From: Ziziphus jujuba
Taxonomy: Eukaryota; Streptophyta; Magnoliopsida; Rosales; Rhamnaceae
Reading direction: 5' to 3'
DNA length: 64,000 bases
Assembly (NCBI RefSeq): GCF_031755915.1
Contig: NC_083381.1
Coordinates: 5,406,501-5,470,500 of the forward strand
This document shows, piece by piece, positions 1 through 9,868 of the stretch; positions within the stretch are counted from its first letter, which is position 1; the number at the start of each line of letters is the position of its first letter. Below the pieces are notes generated by a model. That model was not told the origin of the DNA. It did not search any database and saw only the letters and a program-made list of their open reading frames with translations. Both the position numbers and the translations under genes were made by a program.

Positions 1-657
1 TGTAAATCTGAGCTTGTGTTTCTAGGCTTTGTGATTAGTGCTGCAGGTATCAAAGTTGATCAAGAGAAGGTGAAAGCCATTCAAGAGTCGCCCATGCCAA
101 CTAATATCACTCAAGTTAGAAGCTTCCATGGTTTGGATAGTTTCTATCGAAGGTTTGTTAAAGATTTTAGTACTATTGCTGCACCTTTGATAGAGGTTAT
201 TAAGAAGAGTGTAGGTTTTCAATGGGGAGAAGCTCAAGAAAGGTCTTTCAATTTGTTAAAAGAAAAACTAACAAATGCTCCTTTATTGGTGTTGCCTAAC
301 TTTTCCAAAACTTTTGAGATTGAATGTGATGCATCAAGAATAGGTATAGGTGCTGTTTTGATGCAGGAGGGAGAACAAATTGCTTATTTCAGTGAAAAGC
401 TAAGTGGGGCCGCCTTAAACTACCCAATTTATGATAAAGAGCTATATGCATTGGTTAGAGCATTGGAGACATGGCAGCACTACTTATGGCCTAAAGAGTT
501 TGTGATTCACACAGATCATGAGTCGTTGAAGCACATAAAGGGACAGGAAAAGCTTAATGGGTGCCATTGCAAGTGAATGGAATTTATTGAAACATTTCCC
601 AATGTTATTCGCTACAAGCAAGGTAAGGAAATATTGTAGCTGATGCATTATCCCGCA
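1..657 (+). pseudogene. G1 gypsy pol: end of RT, RNase H
   Basis: The frame is open from base 1, so the copy begins outside the window. It starts in the RT thumb ([17 protein letters not shown]), runs through the connection region and reaches RNase H. RNase H acidic positions are visible at ECDAS, in [15 protein letters not shown] and at TDHESLKH. This is the Ty3/gypsy gag-pol polyprotein that copies element RNA and degrades the RNA strand. The frame ends at 574-576, where a Trp codon expected after HAK reads TGA. About 55 bases later a one-base deletion in [12 protein letters not shown] shifts the frame again. It is a dead copy, though the protein similarity to the pol copies at 19-21 kb and 58-61 kb is unmistakable. 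Confidence 0.93.
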
Positions 658-1785
658 GGTATGTATTACTTTCTACTTTGGATGCTAAATTACTTGGTTT
701 TGAACAAATGAAAGAATTATATGCTTTAGATCATGACTTTGGTGAAATTTACAAACTTTGTGAAGGGCATGCTGAGGGAAAGTTTTATAGATTTGAAGAA
801 TTCTTGTTTAGGGAAAATAAACTTTGTGTGCCAAGTTGTTCTTTGCGTGATTTACTTGTTAGAGAATCTCATGGTGGGGGATTAATGGGACACTTTGGAA
901 TAGCTAAAACCTTAGCTGTTCTACAAGAGCATTTTTATTGGCCACATATGAAAAGAGATGTAGAAAGAATTTGTGATAGATGCATTAAATGTAAGCAATT
1001 TAAATCACGGCTGCAACCACATGGGTTGTACATGCCACTTCCTATACCTAACCACCCTTGGGTAGGTATTTCTATGGACTTTGTTTTAGGGTTGCCTAGA
1101 ATAAGAAAAGGTAAGGATTCGATTTTTGTGGTTATGGATAGGTTTTCTAAAATGGCACATTTTATTGCATGTAATAAAACCGATGATGCATCTCATATTG
1201 CTGATTTGTTCTTTAAAGAAATTGTTAGATTGCACGGAATTCCTAGAACAATAGTGTCTGATAGAGATGCAAAATTCTTAAGTTACTTTTGGAAAACATT
1301 GTGGGCTAAGTTGGGAACTAAATTGTTGTTTTCTACTACTTATCATCCATAAACTGACGGACAAACAGAGGTAGTAAATAGAACTTTGTCATTTTGTTGC
1401 GTGCATTGATAAGTAAGAATATCAAAACTTGGGAAGAATGTTTACCTCATGTTGAATTTGCTTACAATAGATCTGTACATTTAGCCACTAAATTTTCACC
1501 TTTTGAAATTGTATATGGTTTTAATCCTTTAACTCCATTGGATTTAACACCTTTACCTTTGAGTAAGTATGCTAATTTAGATGGGAAAAAGAAAGCTGAT
1601 TTTGTTAGGCAACTACATGAGAAAGCCAAAGCTAACATTGAGAGGAGAACTGAGCAATACATGAAGCAAGTAAATAAAGGGCGCCAACAAGTTGTTTTTG
1701 AGCCTGGAGATTAGGTTTGGTTGCATTTGAGAAAGGAAAGATTTCCGGCACAACGAAAGTCGAAACTCATGCCACGTGGAGATAA
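658..1785 (+). pseudogene. G1 gypsy pol: integrase
   Basis: This is the integrase that inserts element cDNA into the chromosome. The N-terminal zinc-binding HHCC region spans about 860-1010, with paired His residues in the [11 protein letters not shown] stretch and the CDRCIKC cysteines. The catalytic core follows: first Asp in [10 protein letters not shown], second in IVSDRDAKF, and Glu in [10 protein letters not shown]. The C-terminal part (VVFEPGD) ends just before the GPF module. Breaks are a stop at 1350-1352 (CAA to TAA before TDGQ), an indel near 1390 and a Trp-to-stop at 1712-1714. The copy is cut at about 1785 and joined to LTR sequence, so the polyprotein tail and the 5' half of the LTR are missing. 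Confidence 0.92.
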
Positions 1786-2236
1786 GAATACACATCTGAG
1801 TTGCAAATTAATTAATTCTTAATTTAAAATAAGGGAATTAATTAATCCAAATTAGTTTAGGAAAGCATTGTAAATTCGGCCAAGCTTGTTTCTTAATTCC
1901 TTTGGATCGAATTTTACCTAGCAAGTTAGGGTTTACTGGTTTGTGACTTTAGCCTATTTAGGGGCTTATTTTTCAATGAGAATACACATATGATATTATT
2001 CAGAAAATAACTTGTGAGAAAGAATTCTTTTTGTTCTCTTTGAATGCCTAAAACACCATTAGAGAGTGAGTGTTTTAGTTTTGACTTATCAATAGGACAT
2101 CATTACCTATTGTGGCATCTTCATTCATACCAAGGTTTCTAGTCACAAGTTGATTAGGGGTTGAAGTTTCCATAAGAATCTAAACTTAATCGTGATCCGG
2201 ACTAATATAATACGGTTTTAAAAGCAAGTCGACCTA
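1786..2236 (+). repeat. G1 LTR, 3' part only
   Basis: This stretch matches the second half of the other G1 LTRs: the AATTAATTAATTCC block, a TATTTA box-like run, ACACCTAAAACACC-like bases, the ATTGTGGCATCTTCAT block and the CCGGACTAATATAATACGG block near the 3' end. It breaks off at CTAGGTTC instead of ending CTAGGTTCGTATCA. Integrase lies directly upstream and leader directly downstream, so this is an internal-LTR-internal arrangement with the LTR shortened at both ends. Confidence 0.82.
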
Positions 2237-2476
2237 GGTTCAGGTTTGATCTATCTTTATTTAATTTATTTTTTTTTGTGTTATTTTGAAATTTTGACAT
2301 TAGGTTAAATTTTCATCTATCCTACACTTTCAGCATATAAGTAAAATATATATATATATATATATCATTCATAGTCGAATTAAGTTCTTTTGTTTCAGCC
2401 AAATTTTTGCTCACTACCTTGTTGGTTGTTTTCATTTTTTTTCTTATTAATTTAGTTTATTGTTGATTTTTCTTTG
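2237..2476 (+). other. G1 untranslated leader (first part, PBS deleted)
   Basis: The leader normally follows the primer-binding site in G1. Here LTR and leader join directly as CTAGGTTC|AGGTTTGATC. The usual GTATCATTTGGTATCAGAGCC and about 13 more bases are gone, so this copy has no primer-binding site. A (TA)n run lies at about 2347-2365. The leader continues at 3434 after the solo LTR. Confidence 0.8.
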
Positions 2477-2533
2477 CTATTTGATGAGGAAATGACCAAG
2501 AGCCCATCAAGATGAAGCCCAGATCCACTTCAA

Positions 2534-2761
2534 ATGTCTACAGGACCCATAACTCGAGCACGAGGAAAGAGATTGAAAGAGGTACTAAATGGTTTAATCC
2601 AGGAGGTGTTTTCAACCCAAGGAAGTAAGTTCATTAGTGAAGATGAACTAAAATTGGTCCATATGATTGGGATGGTGGATGCCAACATGAAAGAGAGTTT
2701 AACGCACGAACTTCTACAACATGCTGATGTGGCATCATATGGTGACATGGCATCCAACTAA
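2534..2761 (+). CDS. LTR-borne remnant of polyprotein C-terminal tail (75 aa)
   Basis: The frame inside the G2 LTR begins MSTGPITRARGKRLKEVLNG and ends in SYGDMASN. The GPITRARxKR-K block aligns with the tail encoded in every G1 LTR (GPITRAQAKRFKDNLATFIQ). In a complete element this would be the end of pol, read from the last internal codons into the 3' LTR. The ATG here is internal to that frame, so it need not be a real start. As a solo LTR it is only a relic, although the frame is still open. Confidence 0.55.
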   Translation: MSTGPITRARGKRLKEVLNGLIQEVFSTQGSKFISEDELKLVHMIGMVDANMKESLTHELLQHADVASYGDMASN

Positions 2762-2946
2762 GCTTGCCCAAATTTTATAATTAGGAAAATATTAATTTTT
2801 ATTTATGTTTTGATTGGATTTTGGCATGTTGCCTATTTACTTTCCTAATTTAATTTTTATTAAGTTTTTAAATCACTGTCCTAATTTTATTAGAGTTGAA
2901 TTGGTCAAAGAATTAAAAGGGCATTCAAATTAGGAAACTAGGAGCT

Positions 2947-3064
2947 AAATTAGGTTTCCTAAGCCTAACCACATTAGGTTTCCTAAACCTAACCAAATTA
3001 GGTTTCCTAAACCTAATCACATTAGGTTTCCTAAACCTATCAAAATTAGGTTTCCTAAACCTAA
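2947..3064 (+). repeat. 24-bp minisatellite, 5 units, in G2 LTR
   Basis: Units begin at 2947, 2971, 2995, 3019 and 3043. Each holds ATTAGGTTTCCTAAACCTAA or a one-base variant. AGGTTT and AAACCT in each unit are reverse complements around CCT, so each unit can fold into a short hairpin. Units alternate between AAATTAGG and ACATTAGG starts, which suggests that a 48-bp pair was the duplicated unit. It lies in the U3-like part of the LTR, where promoter repeats are common. Confidence 0.9.
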
Positions 3065-3433
3065 TTTTCGTCCATTATTATTCCACTTTTACTTTTAGCA
3101 AATTTAGGAAAGCTTTGTAATTTATTTTGCCTATTTAAAGGCACATAAGTCATGAATAAAAGGGAGATTACAATTTTGATTCAAAGTGAGAGTGATTCTC
3201 TTGGTTCTCTAAGAACTATATCAAACTTTTTCAAGCTTTTTTTGTGGAGTTCAAATTTGACTTATCAATAGGTTATTCCGCACCCTATTGTGGCATCTTC
3301 ACTATACCAAGATTATTACTTCAAATATAGGTAACGGGTCGAGGTCTTCCATTAATAACTTGTAATTAGATGGTCCTAATTCAATCTTTGTTACGGGTTT
3401 AGAGGCAGGTCGCTCTAGGTTCGTATCACTATT

Positions 3434-4277
3434 GATCTTAATTATTTGCATTCATATATTAAAAAAAAAAAAAAGCAGCAAAGAGGATTTGCGGTAACGT
3501 ACAACAAATTTACAAATTTGTAATTTGTAGCCACGGGTTTGATCTTTGTTGAATTTTAAATTGTGCTTTGTATTGTTTATGGTACTACTGGGATTTTTCT
3601 TTACATTATTCTATTTTTGATCCAGAAAAGAAAAAAGAACCCAAAAAAAAAAAAAGCCAAAAGCCTAATAAAAAGAAATTGAAAAATGCCGGTTTTGGTT
3701 GAAAATTTGGAATTTGAATTTGTTTGAGTTGGAAAAATTGAATTTGTAGTATTTATAGTTGTTGGAAATTCAATTTTGGTTGCTGAATTTTGTGTGCTAA
3801 AACTGTTGGATTAAAATTTGATAAAGAATTAGGTACAAAGACTTAAATTACATGAACAACAACCAACAAGTTCATTGTATGAATCTCTTTTCTAAATCTT
3901 ATCCTTGAATTATTGGTTTATTAACATTCTGGTCAGCTTTTAATTCATTTGGAAAATTTGTTTGTTGATTTATCTTATTTTCACTTAGAAAGGTTGAGAC
4001 TAGGTTTTATCAATCCGCTCAATATTTGCTTATTTTTGCTTGCTGCTTTGTTGATGAATTAAGGTACACTTGTGATCTAGGATCTGTTTAAGTGTGTTTT
4101 AAATAGAACTTTGAGTTAATTCTTTAAATGGATAAAAGGCAAGAGCATGTGAACATAAAAGAGGGTTAAAAGTCAAAACTAGTGTGTAAACACGAGTGTT
4201 GAGGCCTTGTTGAGTGAAACATGCGATGGATTTGCTGGATTGGTTTTGGTGAGGATTTTTACGTTATTTATACTAAC
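3434..4277 (+). other. G1 untranslated leader (second part)
   Basis: No gene. The leader resumes after the G2 target duplication (GATCTTAATTATTTGCATTC) and runs to the gag start. It contains the poly(A) runs seen at the same places in the other G1 leaders (about 3462 and 3643), CACAAAATTC-like and GGATTAAAA segments, and the conserved last stretch ending in ACTAACATG. Confidence 0.8.
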
Positions 4278-5880
4278 ATGACAGATTAAAGGATGAGAAG
4301 AGGAGGTGATTCATTAAGGAATCTTGAAGAGGAGTCCGTGGGATTCTAAAGCAATGGGAAGTGGAGGTGACCCTACCGATATGGTGGCAGTCTTAGAACA
4401 ATTAGAGAGGATGAAGATTGGAGGATAAATGAACAAAGTACCCGAAGGAGAGTCAGTGATGAATTTATTACTACTTGGCGACAAATGAAAGGAGCCATGA
4501 GGAAGCGATTTGTATCGACTCATTACTGAAAGAATGAGGGTAAGGTTAATCAAAAGAAAACAAGGTATGAAGGATTGAAATTGATTTGGATGAAGGTGTA
4601 TCTCGGCTTTGATGTAATAAGCTGCTGAAAAATTGTAACAAGGCCGGTTTTAGTGTTCTCTTGGTTTCAAATGGAAACTAAGGTATATTTCTCCAAAATT
4701 CAATATTTCATTCATTGAAATGTAATACATATTAGCATACAAAATAGGTGTGAAAGCGACCATGACTGGTTTTAAGGACAATTACAAACAAGTCCTTCAT
4801 GGTGAAATAAAAACACATGTGTAAAGTGACTTTACACCATGCTCCTTGATTTGTTGACAAGTGTTGCTACCTCATTGAGTGCTTCATGTTGAAGTAGTCC
4901 TCATGCATGATAGTGTCCTTTCATGCATTGGTTGACAGAGAGGCCGAATGGTTTGGCTTCATGTCACCAAGTAGCTACCATGTCACCATCCTTATCACCA
5001 AGGTGCTTTCCATGTCATCTAGGTGCTTGGTTTTTCCTAAACCCTTATTTAGCTAATATACTTTAAACAACATATATTTGTGTCTTTGTGCACCAACTTA
5101 TCTAGTCTAGATACAATTTGCTAGAATTAAAAATACAAACCAAATATGAAACAAACTAGGTTAATGATTTCGGCCAAGGAATTTAAGCTTTTACCTTGCC
5201 TTGGTCTCGGGTTTGCATGTTCCATGGCTAACACTTGCCATGATTCTCTAACAATTACTATAGGTTGCTGCATCTAAAACTCCAATCTTTTACACAAGGA
5301 AGTAAGACCTTGGAGGACTATTACAAAGAGATGGAGATGCTCATGATGAGGTTGAGCATGAATAAGGACCGAGAGGCAACCATGGCACAGTTTCTAGGAG
5401 TTTTTTGAGATATAGCCAATCAACTAGAATTACAACAATATGTGGAATTGGAAAAGATGTTGTATATGGCTATCAAACATGAAAATCAAAGGACACAAGC
5501 TCGGGGTTTGGGGGAGTATCAAATAGTGGGAGATTAAATCCAAGTGTTTGGAGAAGCAATCCCACTTATGACACAAGGCCAAAACCAAAACTTGGTGATG
5601 AAAGCTCCAATCGACTAAAGAAGGAAGCCAAGACCGAATCTATCCAAGCACACATTTATGAAGGTAAATCTATTCCTAATCCTTCAAGAACTAGAGACAT
5701 TGTTTGTTTTAAGTGCTAGGGACAAGGATACATTGCGAATCAATGCCCGAATAGGAGAATTAGGGTGCTGAAAGGTAATGGAGACTTAAAATCCGAAAGT
5801 GAAGGAAGTGAACAAAAACCAAATTTGATGATAAAGAACTTGGAGATGAAGAACAGGAGGATTCTGAAACACTTAAAGCT
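4278..5880 (+). pseudogene. G1 gag, split by a copia solo LTR
   Basis: Gag is the capsid/nucleocapsid protein that packages element RNA. The start ATG is at 4278, but codon 4 is a stop (ATG ACA GAT TAA) where other copies read MADSR. The first part (4278-4526) is short and has an internal deletion. It reaches the GAMRKRFVSTHY region and is then broken by the copia LTR at 4527-5253. The frame resumes at 5259 with the RLLHLKLQ region, EDYYKEMEMLMMRLSM and VELEEML. The nucleocapsid zinc knuckle at about 5703-5745 is damaged: a stop replaces one residue and the His of CX2CX4HX4C is Tyr. Confidence 0.85.
4527..5253 (-). mobile_element. Copia family C solo LTR, inverted
   Basis: On the minus strand it reads TGTTAGAGAATCATGGCAA through to CTTTCA, matching the copia LTR at 12566-13307. 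It is flanked by a perfect 5-bp target duplication ATTAC (4522-4526 and 5254-5258) inside G1 gag. The length of 727 bp is close to the 742 bp of the other copy. No internal copia sequence remains. Confidence 0.93.
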
Positions 5881-6614
5881 TCAAAGAATGAATTGAGCTT
5901 AGTAGCAAGAAGGGTTCTAACCGTATATAAAGATGAGGATCAAATTCAAAGAGAGAATATCTTCCACACCCGATGTGAAATTCAAGTTAACGTATGTAGT
6001 ATGATAGTTGATAATGGAAGTTGTGCAAATGTAATTAGTAATGTTGTGGTTGAAAAGTTAGGGTTAATAACTATTAAACATCTTGAACCATATAGATTAC
6101 AATGACTTAATGATAGTGGTGAGATGAAAGTAAACAAACAAGCCAAAGTAAAATTCAGTATTGATAAATATGTGGATGTTGTATTGTGTGATGTTGTTCT
6201 CATGCATGTTGGTCATATTTTATTGGGGAGGCCATGACAATTTGATAAGGATGCCATACACTATGGAAGAGAGAATTCCATTGTTTTTAAGGATAAAAAG
6301 TTTAAGCTGGAAATATTAACCCACAAGGAAGTGTTTAGAGACCAACCTCAAATGCAATAAAGGAGGGAGTCGAAAGACTTAAAGAAAAGGCTAGTATGGC
6401 ACCCATGGCTTCACCACCTATCCATAAGGTGAAGGTCGAGCTTGCTGTCAAAGATAAGTATTCTAAACTCAATTGTAAGGGGAAAAACAATGATAAAGCT
6501 GAGAGTGAGGAAAATCCAAGAAAAGCCGAGAGTGAGGTAAAAAAAATGGAGTCCTTGAGAGAGAAAGAAAAAGAAAGAGAAGAGAAGAAAAAGAAAATTT
6601 TTATCTTAGCTTGA
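5881..6614 (+). pseudogene. G1 protease and Lys/Glu-rich linker
   Basis: This is the aspartic protease that cuts the polyprotein. The segment VARRVLTVYKDEDQIQREN leads into SMIVDNGSCANVISN. The active-site triplet is D-N-G where retropepsins need D-S-G or D-T-G, so activity is doubtful even before the stops. A stop follows EPYRLQ at 6103-6105, another follows LLGRP near 6235, and a highly charged linker (KAESEENPRKAESEV, then a run of KEKEREEKKKK) ends at 6614. The linker joins PR to RT in all G1 copies. Confidence 0.85.
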
Positions 6615-6734
6615 GTTAGATTAAAAAAGCATTTTTAAGTGAAAAACCCGTGCTGGTCATGATATGTAAAGATGCTTATTTAAATGATCAAACTAACCTT
6701 GAAGAACTTGAATTGCCATTCTACCTATTCTCTT

Positions 6735-7574
6735 TTATAGGATTTTGAAGATGTCTTTCTAGAGGAAATTCCTAACAATTTACCAACATCAAATTGATTT
6801 TATGTCGAGAGCTTCAATTCCTAATAGACCTACATATAGGAGTAATCCCGAGGAAACAAAAGAGTTACAAAGGCAGGTAAGTGAGTTGTTAGACAAATGT
6901 TATATTAAGGAAAGTATGAGTCCATATGCTGTTCCTGTTTTATTGATTCAAAAAAAAAAAGATGGATGATGGTGCATGTGTGTTGATTGTAGAGCCATAA
7001 ATAATATCACCATTAACTATAGACATCCAACTCCTAGATTAGATGATATGCTTGATGAATTGCATGGTGCTTACATGTTTTAAAAAATTGATCTTAAGAG
7101 TGGATATCATTAAATTTGGATGAAAAAGGGTGATGAATGGAAAATTGCATTTAAGACTACATATGGATTGTATGAATGGTTAGTAATGTCTTTTGGATTA
7201 ACTAATGCATCTAGCACCTTTATGAGATTAATGAATCATGTCATGCATCCATTTCTTGGTAAATTTGTGGTTGTATATTTTAATGATATTTTAGTACATA
7301 GCTGAAGTATTGATGAACATGTAGGACATCTTAGACAAGTTTTAAATATTCTTAGAAAGGAAAGGTTATTTGATAACAAGAAAAAGTATGATTTTTGCAA
7401 AGACGAACTTGTTTTTCTGAGGATTTGTTGTAAATGTTGCAGGAATTATAGTTGACAATCCAAGAGTGGCCGTAACTCTACCTCTATCACCCAAGTAAGG
7501 AGCTTTAGTGGTTTGGCTAGTTTCTATCGAACATTTGTTGAGGATAGCATCAGTGCAGCACCTTTGACCAAATT
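6735..7574 (+). pseudogene. G1 reverse transcriptase, truncated
   Basis: The RT begins at DFEDVFLEEIPNN and passes KELQRQVSELLDK, the [10 protein letters not shown] block and the [16 protein letters not shown] block. The catalytic YFDD box reads YFND ([11 protein letters not shown] at about 7270-7305), and several stops and frameshifts are present. Sequence ends in the connection region (APLTK) at 7574, where a G1 LTR begins at 7575. The rest of this pol was displaced by that later insertion. Confidence 0.9.
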
Positions 7575-8665
7575 TGATGCGAATCTATTTAAACCCGCAC
7601 AACCGATAACCCGCTAGGTTGTTGAACCGATACAGATGAAGACCGAGCCGATCACTAGGGCTTAAGTAAGAGGTTTAAGGACAGCATTTCTGCCTTGATC
7701 CAGAGGGTAATTCATTCTCAAAAGGGCTTGTCTATGCCCAAAGATACAAGGCTTGTTTTGAGCATATAATTGGTGAAAGCCGATAGGGACTTGTATAGCG
7801 GTTTTGATGCATTTATGGATTGTGGGAAATGGGTTCGAATCTACTTGAATTCACTTGATATCACTAAGAAGTCATGGGAGCTGGCCAAGACCGAAGCTTT
7901 TCTGGTCATTTAAGAGGTGTGCACATGAGAGAGAAAATGGCTGGGTTTTGCTGTATTATTTGCTGGCTTTACTGTATTTTACTGAGTTGGATTTTTCTCT
8001 TTCCTCCAAGCAAGGTGAACGTGTGGGACTACATAATAATCTTATTTGGCATCCTAAAAATCATATAGAAGCTGATTTGGAGGTTAAATTGGTCAAAGTC
8101 AACTTAGTCAAAAAGCTAGTATTCTAGTTTTCTAATTTGATTTCTACTTTTTGTTTTAGGAAATTACCTTTACTTTTTATTTTTATTTATATATTCGTTG
8201 GAAAAATAATTTTAGGAAAATTATTATTTTATTATTTTCATTGAAAATTAATTAGTTCCTAATTCAAAATAAGGAAATCAATTAATCTAAATTAGATTAA
8301 GAAAGGGTGTGAAATTAGGCAATTTCCTAATTGGATTCTATGTTGGCTGAAATTTCCTAATCCTTTTAGGGTTTTATTTTGTTCATTCAAAGCATATTTA
8401 AAGGCTTATTTTCAATGAGAAATCAAGCTTAAATTTTATACAGAAAATTATTTGTGAGATTGAATTCTCTTTAATCTTTTGAACACCTAAAACACCATTA
8501 GTGAATGACTATTTTAGTTTGACTTATTGTGGCGTCTTCATTATATATCAAGGTTTCTAATCACAGGTTGGTTAGGGATTAAGGTGACTATTAGAACTTG
8601 AACAAAATTAGATCCGGATTAATATAATACGGGTTTAGGCATAGATCGTCCTAGATTCGTATCAT
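7575..8665 (+). repeat. G1 5' LTR
   Basis: It begins TGATGCGAATC and ends TTCGTATCA, followed two bases later by the primer-binding site, so this is a 5' LTR of 1091 bp nested in the RT of the previous copy. The first ~230 bp carry the tail-coding segment (ATGAAGACCGAGCCGATCAC). A TATTTAAAGGCTTATTTTC promoter-like stretch lies near 8395-8413. Confidence 0.92.
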
Positions 8666-8667
8666 TT

Positions 8668-8681
8668 GGTATCAGAGCCAA
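8668..8681 (+). other. Primer-binding site, initiator tRNA-Met type
   Basis: TGGTATCAGAGCCA, two bases after the LTR, is complementary to the 3' end of plant initiator tRNA-Met. Minus-strand DNA synthesis would start here. This copy is unmutated. Confidence 0.93.
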
Positions 8682-9868
8682 ATTTTGTTCAAGTTTGATC
8701 TATCTTTGTTTGCTTTATTTTTTTTTTTTTTGTGTTAATCTGCAATTTTAGCATTAGGTTAAGGTTGCTTCTATCATCATACACGTTTAGCATCTTTAAA
8801 AAAAAAAAAAAACAAAAATTCATTCCTAGTTAAAATTAGGATTTCCTTGTTTTACCGTATTTTTGTTTCCTAGTTTGTTGGTTGTTTTCATCTTCGTTCT
8901 TAGTAATCTAGTTTATTGGGGATTTTTCTTTGCTGTTTTGGTCTTAATTATTTGCACTCATATATTAAAAAAAAACAAAAAAAAAAACAAAAGAGTGAGT
9001 TTTGAAAGCATATTGCATAAAAAAACCTAAAATTTGTGCAATTTGTTTTTGTTTGAAGAGTGGTCTCGGGTTTAGTGAATTTATGGCTTTAGAATTATAA
9101 TTTGTGGTGTTGATCCTTGCTCCTGCAGTTGTTTTATGATCTGTGAGTTAAAAAAAAAAAGGAGGTTTGCGGAATTAAAAAAAAAAAAAACTGCATATTT
9201 TTATTCTTGTTGTTGGAGGCCATGGGTTTGGTGAGTTTTGCTGTTGGAATTGCAATTTGGATGCTAATTTTTTTTTTTTTTTTTACTGGAGTTGTGTTTG
9301 ATATTCGATGGGAAAAAAAAAAGGGAAGAAAAGCCAAATTTAAAAAAAAAAAATGGTTTTTGTTGAATTGGTGCTGGATATTTGAATTGGGGGTGCTTAA
9401 ATTATTGGATTAAAATAGTTAAAGGAATTGATACAAAACTAGAATTACAAGAACAACAATCAACACTATCCTGTATTTTTGTTCAAATTGATTCTTGTTC
9501 ATGTTTGAAATTCTTTTTCCTAAATTTTATTCTTGAATCTTTAATCTCTTACCAAGTGGTCCAGTTCTTGCCAATTACAAAATTTTCCATATTATTTAGC
9601 TTTATTTTGCCTAGAAGGCTGAAAACTAGGTTTTGTTAATTTATTCGGTATTACTTGCTTTTTGCTAATATTTTGTTGATAAGTTTAATTAAAACATACT
9701 TATGATCTCATTTTTGTTTTCTGGGTGTTTTAATTAGAACTATGAGATAAAGAGCGTTAAAAGCCGAAATTAGTGTGCAACACGAGTGTCAAATTCTTGT
9801 TTGAGTGTAACACGTGAGTGACTGAATTTGGTGAGGTCCTATTTTATTTTTGTATTATTCATACTAAC
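8682..9868 (+). other. G1 untranslated leader
   Basis: No gene in about 1.19 kb. It has several A- or T-runs (8720, 8797, 8966, 9148, 9176, 9268, 9308, 9340) at positions shared with other G1 leaders. Short frames here are A/T-run artefacts in both strands. The last 170 bp (CACGAGTGTC... to ACTAACATGG) are conserved between copies. Confidence 0.85.

Larger units (their letters stand above)
2482..3428 (+). mobile_element. G2 solo LTR (diverged relative of G1 LTR)
   Basis: It starts TGATGAGGAAATG and ends GGTTCGTATCA. It is flanked by a perfect 5-bp target duplication CTATT (2477-2481 and 3429-3433) and sits inside G1 leader sequence that resumes on the right. The 3' end resembles the G1 LTR (CCTATTGTGGCATCTTCA, CTAGGTTCGTATCA), but the middle is different and carries a five-unit minisatellite. 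No internal region remains, so it is a solo LTR from recombination between two LTRs of an element related to G1. Confidence 0.9.

Noticed and set aside
22..237. Minus-strand frame opposite G1 pol
   Set aside because: It is the antisense shadow of the RT/RNase H frame, with no protein similarity of its own.
2947..3064. AGGTTTCCTAAACC repeats as telomere-like DNA
   Set aside because: The unit is 24 bp and lacks the TTTAGGG 7-mer array of plant telomeres.
2947..3064. CRISPR array
   Set aside because: Units are contiguous without unique spacers, in a plant nuclear retroelement.
8668..8681. TGGTATCAGAGCC sites as tRNA genes
   Set aside because: Only the last 13-14 bases match tRNA. No tRNA body follows or precedes, and position after LTR ends marks primer-binding sites.
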